Assembly (NCBI GenBank): GCA_003117195.1
Contig: BDSI01000025.1
Span: 204,898 to 268,897, forward strand
Direction: 5' to 3'
DNA: 64,000 nucleotides
From: Eudorina sp. 2006-703-Eu-15
Taxonomy: Eukaryota > Chlorophyta > Chlorophyceae > Chlamydomonadales > Volvocaceae
Below the pieces are notes generated by a model. It was not told the origin of the DNA. It made no database searches and saw only the letters and a list, made by a program, of their open reading frames with translations. Positions 35,134-46,800 of this stretch are shown in pieces; positions within the stretch are counted from its first letter, which is position 1; each line of letters begins with the position of its first letter. The position numbers and the translations under genes are program-made.

Positions 35134-37276
35134 GGCTGTGCAGATCTTTCCGAGCGGCCTCCCCATACATTTCTCCCCCCCCAGACACTGTTGGGCAAAC
35201 TAGGGTTTGCTGCGTACGAGGGGCGCCTTGTTGCGGTTGCGGCTATTTGAGATTGATTACGTCGAAACTCAAGACGGCTGTACCGATATGTTTATATGGG
35301 GGATACGCCACATGGCTTGCGCGCAAATCGGCTCTCGTGCAAGGGGCCGAGCCCAGGGTGCCATTCAGCAGGGTCACAGCCCCAGCTGCCATTTGCTGAG
35401 CATGCCCCTCTCCCTGGTGGGATTAGGATTTCATCCAGGTACACCCCCCCACACACACACACACATCGGCTCCCTTCCTCCCGCTGCGGCCCAGCTCCGC
35501 TGTGTCTGCAGGACGGGAACGGGTCTGACCACTCCACACCCTCCCTCGACCGATGTTGTCGGTGCAGGATTCGTCACAATGTTTCACGCCTCCGCTGTAA
35601 TAAAGCCTGGATGATTTCTGTCTCGACCGAGAAATGCGTCTCGCGACTCGAGAGTGCGCTAAGAGCCATCGTCCTTACCGGAAAGATAACGGTCGGCCGG
35701 CAGGCAGGATCAAAGTGTATGAAGCTTCTGATGACGTAGATAACCAGCCCTTGTCACCGACCCGCATGCCTCCTTCACACACTGCACATTAATCCGCCAA
35801 AGATCGTGGCGCGCCGCGCACGCGTCGCAAAGTGCTTCTTCGAGAATAATATCGGCACGTGCTTTACGGGAGACGGCGTTCCGAGCCAACGCCCCAAGGC
35901 TTCCTTCCCATCCCTCCCTCGGCGGTTATTCCGGCCAAGTCCCAGGGTATATAGCCTAAAAAGTCAAACAGCAGGTGGTACAAAATGCATCGTCAACAAT
36001 TTCCAGACGCCGGCGCTCTCGCCATCCGTGGGCGGGTTCATTATGTGCTCTCTGCCCCAACGCCGCCGCACGGTGGTGGCGGCAGCAGCAGCCTCCTGTC
36101 GCCACCCTCCAGAGGCAACGGCCCAGTGTGTGTGCCGGGGGGCAAGCATCACGCGGCGCGAGCCGGAATTACATAGCTCTGAACGCCCCGACCTCGAAGC
36201 GCGGATGATGCCCATGCAGCAGCAGCGGCAGGCACAGGCCCATGCAGCAGGAGGCAAAGAGCCCAGGCGCGCCCCGAAGCGACCCACCTGGTCAGCGGTA
36301 GGTAATACGCAACACAGCGCACACGTGCGTTTGCTTCTATGTATTCGGGTAGTTAACGGTGACGAGGCGGCCGCCGCTCGCAACGCACCACTGCAGCAGC
36401 CTGAAGCCCCGCCAAAGGCCATGGCGTGGTTGCTGCCGCTGCCGCCGCCGCGTGGTAGAGCAACCGTGCGAATCGCGTGTCCGAAAGACACGAGTGGTGC
36501 CGAGGCTGTCCCTCCCCGTGGTCTCCGCATTTCCTGACAGCTAGGGAGAGACGCGCTGTGTCCGTACTTCGCGCCCTTGTTGTCTCCGAGATAACGAGCA
36601 GGCAGAGCCCACGGACCGGGACGGCCCAGGCAAGCCAAGTCCTGCGAGACCCCATTGTCGACAGACGCCCCAACTGTCATATGCCCCTTGGTCAGCACCT
36701 TGCCAGCTCCGGACAATGCGCGGCCACGCAGGGCGCGCGCACGAGCTGACGTGGCAAGCACAACACGTCTTGACATTAGTTGCTCCTCACACTTTCCCAA
36801 ACATTTACCGACCACCCGTCAACCCATAAATCACGCGCGCCCGCGCCACTCACGTTCCGAGCCAGCCCCCATCCTTTTCACATAAGAGCAGCGACCGCCA
36901 AGTCGATGGACAGTCGCGGGGGGGAAGCATGTTCCCAAGCGGCTACCTCTCACGGAGTGCATGTCTTCGCCCGCAATGGTGACCCCTTCTCCCCCCTCCC
37001 CTCCCCACCCCACACAACCCATCGCCTACAGTTCAAGCTCGGGGATGCACAAGTGGTGCACACGACGCACGCCAAACAACTGGTGCAGTGCACAACCCCC
37101 ATTGCAACACCCGAGCCCTCTCTTACGAGCTTCACGACGGCAGATCCCGCCCACACCATTTCGTCCGCCTGCTGGCGGTCACCCAAACAAAGGCCCAGCC
37201 GCCGTCCCGGCGGCCGATCGCCTCAAGTTTTGTCCCGAGGATTCGTACCGCCACGAGAGCCGGATGGCGCGCCGCC
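35134..37276. other. Convergent intergenic region
   Basis: This lies between the stop of the unknown plus-strand gene and the stop of the minus-strand phosphodiesterase. Open frames of 240-280 codons exist on both strands at 35806-36815, but they overlap, lack recognisable domains and keep no splice chain. A TATA-like GGTATATAGCC at 35946 followed by an ATG at 35985 could mark a small unrecognised gene. I cannot support one. Confidence 0.45.
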
Positions 37277-39254
37277 TCACGGAGTCCGCTGCGGCAGCTG
37301 CCGGTCCACTGTCGGAGACGGCGCCTGCGGACGTGGAGGCCCAGATGCGCGCTGCTGCTGCTGCTGCGCCTGAGGCCCCGCCTGCTGCTGCGCCTGAACG
37401 CCCGCACCGCCTTGCTGCTGCTGCGCTGGCTGCGGCATGAGGTGCGGCGGTAGCACGAGCCCCGAAGCGTCCAGGGCCGACCATTCCCGTATGGTCTGCT
37501 CGAGATGCTCCAACGCCATCTTCACGAACTCCGGTGCCGCCCGCTCAAAGCAGGTGAGGGTCGGCTGCATTCGCAAGGGGGCACAAGCGTCGCAATCATC
37601 GCACCCCAAGGGGGCACAAGCACCGCAATCACGACAAGACAGCATGACATCAAGGGAAGCCCGCTCATGGCCACCTGAGTGCGTGACTCATCGTGACCCC
37701 AAGCAGGAAGACCGACCGACTCCACTCGGTTTGCCTTCCCGCTGACCATTTCTTGACATAAAGCGGACATTCACGTTCATGCGTACCTTCAAAAAAATGT
37801 TGATGAAGCCCAGCTGTGCGCGCGGCATGTTCATGGTCGCCCGGTTGCACATGGCTGAGACGGGCAGGCCGATTGCGGCCTCTCGGTCACCCTGCGGGCC
37901 GCAGACGTGCTCAGTGCATCCATTGTGCCAACAAATGACTTGCAGCGTAAGCTAATTCGCACCTGGTCGCAGAACTCCTCGATAACCCGTTCCGCCCAAC
38001 CCCGCGCGAGGTGGAACGGTCGCGACGGGTTCGCGATGTCCGCTAAGTGCACGAGCATTTGATACAAGAGCGTCCGGTCCGTCCACTCGCTCAGGTCCGG
38101 CTTCGCGTCCACCTGGGACGTGAACCGGTTCAGGAGGTCGAAGTGCACCGCCATGTCTGTCGACAGCACCGTCTCGATCATGAGCTTCCGTATCTGCAAA
38201 GAGGCCCATGTCCGGTCACATAACCCCATCGAGCAAGCAGACATGTTCCGAGAACGAAGCAACCTACTTGCTTCTGTTCGTCCACGCTGAACCCGCTGAA
38301 GATGTCCAGGTCCGGGGACTCCCGAGCAATTGCGAACGCCCGCGCGATATGGAAATTCTCGTTAACGGACTTGTCATTGTACATAGTGGCCCGCGGATGC
38401 CGACTGTTAATGAGGAAGTCGTTGTTGACGCCCAGGTGCCCGAGGTCATGCACTGCTGAAGCGATGATGACGCTGAAGTACTCAAGCTTAGAGATCTCCT
38501 TTACTTGCTTCTTGAAGCTCTGCAAGATCACTGCAGCTGTCTGCGTGACATCCGCCGCGTGCGTGTTGTTGTGATACGAGTTGGGGTTGTATTCCTGCTC
38601 CACCCGCAACAAGTAATTGACGATTTTCGCGCGGTCCAGCATCCAGCCGTCCTGCGCTCATGCCTTAAGTTAGAAAAGGACCTTGTTAACAGCATTCAAG
38701 CTCTGCACTTACCAGGAGCTCGTATGTTTCGAGCAGGGTGACGGTGATGGTAACCAGCGGGTTCCCATGCGTCCTTGTGTACAGCTCAAACGCGTTGAAG
38801 TTCCACGCGTGCGTCTGTGGTAGGAACACAGAAACGTTTCAGGCCAGGACAGCCTTTCAGCGTCGCCCTTCCAGGGCTCGCTGCGCCGATCAGCAAAACG
38901 TGGAGGCACTCGGACCTGGTCGCGGATGGAGTCGCACCACGCTTGCCGCTGGCTGGCATACTTGTCATAGACAAGGTGGCCTGGCGTTTGCCTGCTAGAG
39001 CTGGAAGCATTCTCATCCTGGTCCGCGACGTGGTTGGCGTGAGGCCCCGAGGGAGCTCCGCCGTTCATGGTGGCCTGATGGCGAGGAGTCGAGTTGCTGG
39101 GCTCCTGCCTCACGTCGTATTGCAGCGGCGGAGGCAGAGCCCCTCTATCATGACGCCTGAGGTGCTCTGCTGTCTTAAGGTCTATGCGAAGCCACCAGGC
39201 GCAAAGGCGCGATATGAGCCGGAGTGGAAGCCTGAGCACTGCCAGGACGACCAT
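37277..39254 (-). CDS. 3',5'-cyclic-nucleotide phosphodiesterase (class I, PDEase_I)
   Basis: This enzyme hydrolyses cAMP and/or cGMP. Six exons on the minus strand all join in phase 0: 39254-38916, 38814-38713, 38651-38268, 38193-37963, 37891-37787 and 37564-37277. They give about 482 residues. The catalytic domain starts near residue 114 (THAWNFNAFEL). It has the metal-binding HNNTH at 174-178, HDLGHLGVNND near 215 (PDEase I signature), and ADIANPSRPF with the second metal-binding Asp. GDREAAIGLPVSAMCNR follows, with QLGFI containing the nucleotide-gripping Gln. The tail is Gln/Pro-rich. The 38916 donor (CAG|GTCCGA) and the N-terminus are the least certain. The first 25 residues are hydrophobic and basic, possibly a membrane anchor. 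In this group such enzymes often act in cilia or cyclic-nucleotide signalling; the location here is inference. Confidence 0.9.
37577..37640. repeat. Short tandem repeat in the last phosphodiesterase intron
   Basis: Two copies of about 33 bp (AAGGGGGCACAAGC..CGCAATCA) lie just upstream, in transcript sense, of the last acceptor. No role is apparent. Confidence 0.7.
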
Positions 39255-40870
39255 GAACCAGGGCTACCGTCTCCTCGCTGTCATCCTGGCCGCCGCTCCT
39301 CTGGCCCTCGTTGGAAAGGCGCAGCTAAGCGCCCCGCCGTCCTAGGTAACGGACGGGGCTTGCATTGCCGGCTGGTCGGGTTGTTAAGGCTGGCCGTCCA
39401 CGTGCAGGCTGTGCGTTTACAGTAGCAGGAATGTCAGGAGCTATGTCAATAAGTTTGTATGCCAGCAGCGTTTTCTCTTCCCTGAACTGCTATGTCCGAA
39501 CAAGCAATTGGAGAGGGACAACCAAGGGCGCTCCAGGGTGGCCGTCAAAATGTTAATGCCATCCCAGGGCGCCCATTTGCTAAGTTTCTTTATCATGCAG
39601 GGACAGTGAAACGTGTTCTCGCTGTGAATGGGGACCAGTCCCGCCAACGCCCCATTCACGAGGGGTCGGCCTGCATGTACTTGCCGAGAGACGCAAAATG
39701 ATCAACAGGTTGGGCAGACAAGTAGGCTTGCATAATGCGTATTCCCCAACACACCGTTTGGCCTGCGTTACTGGCTGGTCGCGGTCTTGAAGCGACTCCG
39801 GACTTGAAGCGTTGCCCCATTACATGAAACACCACGCGCGAATAAAGTGGCAAATGCTTGATATATCTTAAATGTAATACAGGAAACCAAACGGTCACAT
39901 ATTGCAAGCACCCCCCTGCACGACCCTTCACCTGGCGACCCGGCGGGACGCTTGTAACTTGGCAAGGATTTGACATTAGAAAATGTTATGGAAATATTAA
40001 GGGTACAGGTGTGAACCGATTAACTGCGGTGTTCCTTTCACGTTATGCTACCGGGTTTCCCTAAGCCTGCCCTCGTGTACCTTGCCTTGCGCTTTGACAG
40101 CTAAGAAGGATGCGCTCTTCCAATTGCCGCACATCAGTCGAAGAGCACTGGTGATTGCACGTTCCCGTCGCGGAAAATGGCTTGTCGTGCCGGGCCGGCA
40201 TTAGTTCGCATTTCCCCACCACCACCACCGCCACCACCACCACCACCACCATACATTCGGATCGACAAAGGCGAATACCGTAAAACAGCTCAACCCCACC
40301 CGGGAGATCTCCTCCCCATTCACTTAAACCAGGAGCCGCGCCCGCCGGTGTCCCGGTGCTCCTCCCCCCGTCCCCTCGCCCTGTGCCCCACCAACCCACT
40401 CCCACCCCCCAACCCCCTTCCAGCTCCCAACATCGTCCGCAACGCCACTGTCGCCAGCCGCCTGGCCAGCCCGCGCACCACACCCTCACCTCCTTCCGCT
40501 TCCCGCGCACCACCCCGGCCACCGGCGCCTCCCCCCGCGCTGCTTAGCGTCAGCACAGCACAGCCCCCCCTCTTGCGTCAATCAAGGCAGCGAAGGAACC
40601 GCAAAACAGCACCCAACCGGTGACCGCCACAGGGGGCCCCGCCCACCCCTTACCCTTAACCGCCTCAGGGCCCCCACCCACCCCTTACCACTACTTCCCT
40701 GGTACACCTCGGCACCGTGCCCGTGTGTATGCATGCACACGGGCCCTGTCCCCCCGCCCCTCCCGCCCCCCCAAACCCACCCCTCGGCCCTCCGCGCTCC
40801 CTGGAGTCCGTCCGTCCGTCCACCACTCGACCCGCGCAACGGGGCCCCGTTGCCCGTTGCCTCCTTCCAC
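39255..40870. other. Spacer between two minus-strand genes
   Basis: This should hold the promoter of the phosphodiesterase (near 39260-39900) and the 3' untranslated part of the SbcCD-like gene (near 40870). A (CCACCA)n run sits at 40215-40250. On the minus strand AGATATATCAAG near 39860 is TATA-like, but its distance to the first ATG makes the link doubtful. No gene is seen. Confidence 0.5.
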
Positions 40871-43800
40871 TCAAGCCCCCGAGGGTCCCGGCCGCGGCCC
40901 CGGCCCCGGCCTCCCGCCGTCCGCCGTCCTCACCCTCGACGCGCCCCCCCGCTTCACCACCACGTCCGCCAGTTCGAAGTGCGCCGTGACGCTGCTGCTG
41001 GTCTGCCCCACCACCAGCACGCTCTGGTGGGGCAGGTCCCGCAGCGCAGCCGCCACCAGCTCGCAGCCCGTGCCGTCCAGCTGCTGCAGGACCTGAAGGG
41101 GGGGCCGGGGAGGGAGGGGAGGGGTCGGGTCGGGTCGGGTCGGGTCGGGTCGGGTCGGGTCGGGTCGGGTCGGGTCGGGTCGGGTCGGGTCGGGTCGGGA
41201 TTACCCTAGGAATCGACGCTGCTGCCCTCCCCCCTCCCCTGCCTCTGTCTGCCAAACCACTGTACGGCACCACCCACCTCGTCCAGCACCATGACGTTGC
41301 ACGACAGCCGCCGCCGCCGCCGTACGAGCTCCTCGAAGCCCAGGCACAGCGCCAGCGCTACGCGGCGCCGTTCGCCGCCGGACAGCTGCCGCACGTCGCG
41401 GTGTCGCAGGGTGCCGTCGGCAGGGTTGCGGACCCGGATCACCTGCCGGGTGTCGGCGTCCCACCCACCACCACCCCACCACCCCGGTTGGTAAGGAGGG
41501 CGTTGGTAAGGAGGGGGTTGGGTGAAAGGGGGTTGAGGAGGGTTGAAGGGGGCTGACCGGTTGAGGAAGGTGGTAAGGAGGGGGTTGAAAAGGGTCTAGG
41601 GGAGGGTTGGGCAGGACAGGTACAGGAAATCGGTCGACGGGTCCACACCGCGCGGGCTGCTGAGGCGGTTGGATGGGAGAGAGGGGCCCGTGGGGGGGCG
41701 GCGGGTAGAGGCGAGGGGGTGGCAGGTTGGTGGGCGTGATCGGGAAAATGGGATGGGCGAGACGAGGGGAGGGGCCGGGATGACCTCTTCCGCGCCTTCT
41801 ACGGTACTACTTTCGTCTCGAGTAAAGCGCTTCGCCGTCTTCGTCCATCTCAACATCGGCGGTTATCGCATCCCAACATCGGCGGTTATCGCATCCCGAC
41901 ATCGGCGGTTATCGGTTCGCTGCCCTCCGGCGGTTTCGCTGTCTGGATTGACAAAGGGGAGGAGGGGGGAAGACTTGGGCCCGGGATCCGGCCAGGCCTG
42001 AGCCAGCGGCTGTAAGGGGGAGGGCACGCGCGCTCTTGGGACCCTTCGGGATGGATGGTTGGTTTCGGAGGGGTCCGGTTTGGAAGGGTTCCGGTTACAG
42101 TGGGTTAGACTGGAGGCCGTTCGAGGCGCGCGCCGCCGCATACTCCCCCTCACACCCTATGGTTCGGACCCCTTGCGGCACTGCTCTGCGCCTCGCATTC
42201 CACGCGCTCCTGCTCCTCTGCCTGCCTAACGAACACACACCTTGTGGATCTCCTCCTTCTCCTTGCCGCCGCCGCCGCCGCCGCGCCCGGCCGCTGTCCC
42301 TGCTGCGGGCTTGGTGGCGCTGAGCTCCAGGACGAAGTCGGCGCACAGCTCGTTGAGGTGGCGGGCGGTGTAGGCCTGCGGAAGGACCCACGGGTCGGGT
42401 CAGGTCCGGTCAGGTCGGGTGAGGTCGGGTCCGTAGCGGATGCGCTGCTAAGGGGCCTCGGGGACCGGGCCGATCAGGGGTATGGGTTATGGGCAAGTGG
42501 CCGCGACAAACCGACGTTGCGCTGCTGCCAGAGCCAAAAGGCCCAGCGGAGACGAGGCACCCGTCAAGTCCCCGCCCCTGTCTCTTCCCGGGCGGCCCGC
42601 TCATTCGGTGACGTTTCGCGACTTCGCTGTCTTCAATCGGGGGACATCAGGGGCGGCTTCCCCACCCCTTCCTCAGCGGGCCCCCCGCCTACGCCCCCGG
42701 GGGAGTGCCGTAGGGACGGATGAGGGGGAGCCGAGGGCCGGGGGCCAGGGGAAGGCCGCCACCCAGCGCTAAATGGCAGGCCACGGCTTCGCGACGTCTG
42801 CCGCGGCGTCGCCCTACGCCGCGCCTGGGGCCTGACCGGGCAAGAAGGGAAACTGGGGAACGGAGGGGAGGGGCCGGGGGACCTGGGGGACAGGTTGAGG
42901 CTGCGCCGCTGCTGCCAGAGCCAAGGTCCCGGGGGCGGAGGTCAGAGGCCGGAGGTGGGCGCCGCGGCGTGCGACCCATGTGAATGAAGACGCGACCGCA
43001 GCCACGAAGCCGACGTGCTCTGCCCGCCAAGACGCCTCCCCCCTCCCCCCTCCCCCTCCCCCCCCCACCTGCAGCTGCGCCAGGACGTCCTCCAGCACCA
43101 GATTTGGGATGCCGCTGCGGCCCAGCGCCCGGTCCGCGTCGGCGAGGGCGGCCGCGTGGGCTTCAGCGGCCGACTGGGGAGGGGGGGAGGGGGAGGGGGA
43201 GGGGGGAAGGGAGGTGGAGGGGCGGGGAGGGGGGAAGGGGGCAGGGGGGAAGGGGGCAGGGGGGAGGAAAATTGGTACATGTAAGGGGGAAGGGAGGGCG
43301 GAAAGGGGGAAGGGGGAGCAGGGGGAGGGACGGGGAGGAAGGAGGGTTCGGGGGAAATCAGAGCAACGGGCGGGATGCCCAGAAGTGGATAATGAAGCCA
43401 AGCACGGGGGAGGTCGCCCACACAGGCACACACACACCCCCCAATCACCCAGCCACCACCACCACCACCCCTGGAGCCAGCACCCAGCGCCGCACCCTCT
43501 GGAGGCCTTTGGAAGACACCCCACGCCTGGCTCGTGACACACAGCGCCCAGCGACCGCTGGTGGAGCCCCCCCCTCACCCAAGACCGTACGAGCACCCGG
43601 TGTCGGTGGCGACACCACCGCCGCGCCCTGGTCACAGCCGAACCAAGGGACACCCCGCATAGGGACGACGGAGCCGCGTGCGTGCGTGTGTGTAGAGGAG
43701 AGACCCGCCCCGCCCATACCAAGGACTTATATACCACAATAATTTACCATAATATTCAGGAAAGTGAACAAACAACACAACAGAGGAACCCGCCCGCCCC

Positions 43801-46800
43801 GGCCCGACCCAGTAACCGTGGAGTGTGTGTATTACCCCTAGCAGGCCTGACCCGACCCTCTTCCCCACCTTGCCAGCACTAACCCCTTCCCCCTGGGCAA
43901 TTACCCCCCCCCCCTTCCCTCCCTCCCCTCCCCCTCCCCCTCCCCCTCCCTCCCCTCCTCCCCCCCCTTTGGCGACTCACCACCGCCGCCTCCGCCGCCG
44001 CCACCTGCGCCTCCAGCTCCTCCAGCTCCCTTTGGGCCCTATGTGTACGGCAGCACGTGTGTACGACAGCAGCGCACGACGGGTAAAGTTCGACCCTTCC
44101 TCTTCGCCACGCACGCGCAGAGAGATCGGGGCTGGGGGGTGAGCTGAGAGGCCAGGCGGTTCTTCGTTGCCCTCGCTCAGTACGACAGTACGGCACACCG
44201 ATTCTTCCCTCGCTCAGTACGACAGTACGGCACACCGATTCTTGAGCCCGTGAGACGCAACCCCCCCCCCCCCGCCCGGGCATCGCTGCTCCCCACCCCA
44301 CCCACCCACCCACCCACCCACCCACCCACTTACCCACCACCCACCCACCCACTTACCCACCCACCCACCCACTTACCCACCCACCCACCCACCCACCCAC
44401 TTACCCACTTACCCACCCACCCACTTACCCACTTACCCACCCACCCACCCACCCATTTACCCCCTTACCCACCCACCCACCCACCCACCCACCCACTTAC
44501 CCACTTACCCACTTACCCACTTACCCACTTACCCACCCACCCACCCACCCATTTACCCCCTTACCCACCCACCCACCCACCCACCCACCCACTCCATGTC
44601 AATGAAGACAGCGAAACCCTAGATGCGCCCCTCCCCACCCGCTCCCTCCCAACCGCTGCTCGGGCAGTCCAGTCCGAGCGGTTTGAACACAGCCTACTTA
44701 CTTCCCATCCTACCCTCCCACCCTCCCTCCCTATACCCTCTCACCCTCCCACCCACCCTCCCTCCCTCCCTCCCTCCCACCCTCCCACGAATCGGCAGCG
44801 GCCCCCCCCACACAGCGCCCCCATAAGGCCCACCTGGCCCTCAGGTCTGACCGCGGGTTGGCCTCCCGCCCCGCCAGCGCCAGCGCCGCCGCCGCGTCCC
44901 GCCACGCCGCCACACCCCGCAGCACCCGCGCCGCCGACCCCCGCGCCGCAGCCGCCAGCCCCTTGGCCGCCTCCAGCAGCTCATCCGGGCCCTGCGCCGC
45001 CGCCGTCGCCGCCGCCGCCGCCGCCGCCGCGGTTCCCGCCGCCGCCGCCGCCGCCGCCGCCTCGACCTCACCTCGGCGGCTCGCCTGCCAGCTGGTGCCG
45101 GCGCCCTGGGCCGCCGACGTCAGAGTCGTACCCGCCGCTGTACGTCCGGCATCCGTACACACCTGGGCGGCGTGCGCCGCCCAGACGTCCGCTGCGTGGC
45201 CCAGCTCCGAAACCGCACGTTCCAGATCCGCGGAGGCCGCCGCCAGATCCCTGGAAGCGGTGGAGCGGGGTGGGGGGAAGAGTACAGGGGGGGAGGGGGG
45301 GGAGGGGAAAGAGGGGTATAGGAAATTGGTGAACGCTGCTGCTGCCAGAGAGCAAAGAAAAGTCCGGTGAAGGAGAATCAACCCTACCAGGGAGGGATCT
45401 CCAGCGACGCGACGACGTCTGCTCTGTGTGGGCCTCGGGGGTGGGTGGGTGGGTGCGGGGCCACTCAGCCCACCTGCTATCCCGCCAGCCCGATCGCGAA
45501 TTAAATCACGAAAAAATAAACGAAAAAATGGAAACAAATCGCGAGCGCGCCCCCCCCCCGGCCCCGCCGATGGAGCCCAAGCACCCACCAACCCAGAACC
45601 CACCCTCGCGCCCGGGCCCGCTCCGCCATCCTCGTCTGCAGCCCCCGCAGCGCCGCCTCCGCCTCCCGCCAGGCCGCCTCCCGCGCCCGCCGCGCCGCCG
45701 CCTCCGCCGCCCGCGCCTCCGCCTCCGCCGCCGCGGCCGCCGCGCGGGCCGCCATCGCCAGCCTGAGTTGGATTGGGTTGGGGGAATGAGGTTGGGGGGT
45801 TTGGGTTGTTTGGGGGGGAGAGAAGGGGTTTGGGGGTTGGGGTAAGGGAAATTGGTACCGGTAATTATCGTTGGTAAGTATTTGTCGCCGGGCTAGGTGT
45901 GCCTCACCTGGCTTTTTTCTTTGTAACCACCATCAACACACACGCACACACAAACTCATATGGTAAGTATTTTCTTGCAGGTTATATGGTAAGTATGTTT
46001 GCACCTGGGATCGGGCGGGCGGGCGGGTTGCATTCCTAAACACACAAACGCACTTATCTTTTACACACACAAACAACCCCCCATGAGACACCCACACCCG
46101 CACCCGCACCCACACCCACACCCACACCCACACCCACACCCACACCCACACCCACACCCACACCCACACCCACACCCACACCCACACCCACACCCACACC
46201 CACACCCACACCCACACCCACACCCACACCCACACCCACACCCACACCCACACCCACACCCACACCCACACCCACACCCACACCCACACCCACACCCACA
46301 CCCACACCCACACCCACACCCACACCCACACCCACCTGCGCTCCGAGTCGATCCGCCGCCGCTGCACCTCCTGAACAACCGCGTTGGCCTTTGACCGGCG
46401 AGTGAAAGGGGGGCCGCGGGGGCCGGGGGGGGGGCCGGGGGCAAGGGGGGCGGGGGACGGGGGGGGAGGGGACGTAGGAAAGGGACGGGGGTGAAGGGGT
46501 CAGGGGGGGAGGGTTCGGAGGCAATCCGCTCCACTAAAAGCGCATGTCGGTGGTTTTGAAGAGGAGGGGAACGGCTGGGGGACGAATAGGAGCCATACCG
46601 TACCATGCCGTACCGTACCATGCTGTGCCGTATTATGCCGTACCAGACGACCAAGCTGGCCGGGCGAGGGGGAGCGGCCCGGCGCGATCAGGCCACGAAC
46701 CCCGCACCCCCCCCCCCGCACCCCCGCCCCCTGTACCGGGCCCTTGCGCCGGCGGCAGCGCAGTACCAATGTTTTCTAATGTCCACCACCACCACCCTCC

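Larger units (their letters stand above)
40871..43173 (-). other. C-terminal ATPase lobe of the fusion
   Basis: [15 protein letters not shown] and [15 protein letters not shown] lead into the exon 41442-41278, which reads [20 protein letters not shown] (ABC signature) and then NVMVLDE (Walker B). The last exon gives [20 protein letters not shown]. Where SMC/Rad50 proteins usually have the switch histidine, Gln (VVGQTSS) appears. The tail ends in a Pro/Gly/Arg stretch. Confidence 0.85.

Noticed and set aside
35806..36815. Overlapping 244- and 284-codon frames on opposite strands
   Set aside because: No domain, no splice consistency and no better composition on either strand, so neither could be preferred.
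45933..46654. Repeat proteins of WVWVWV, GVGVGV or GCGCGC type on both strands
   Set aside because: Products of the (CCCACA)n array; all frames are open in such DNA.
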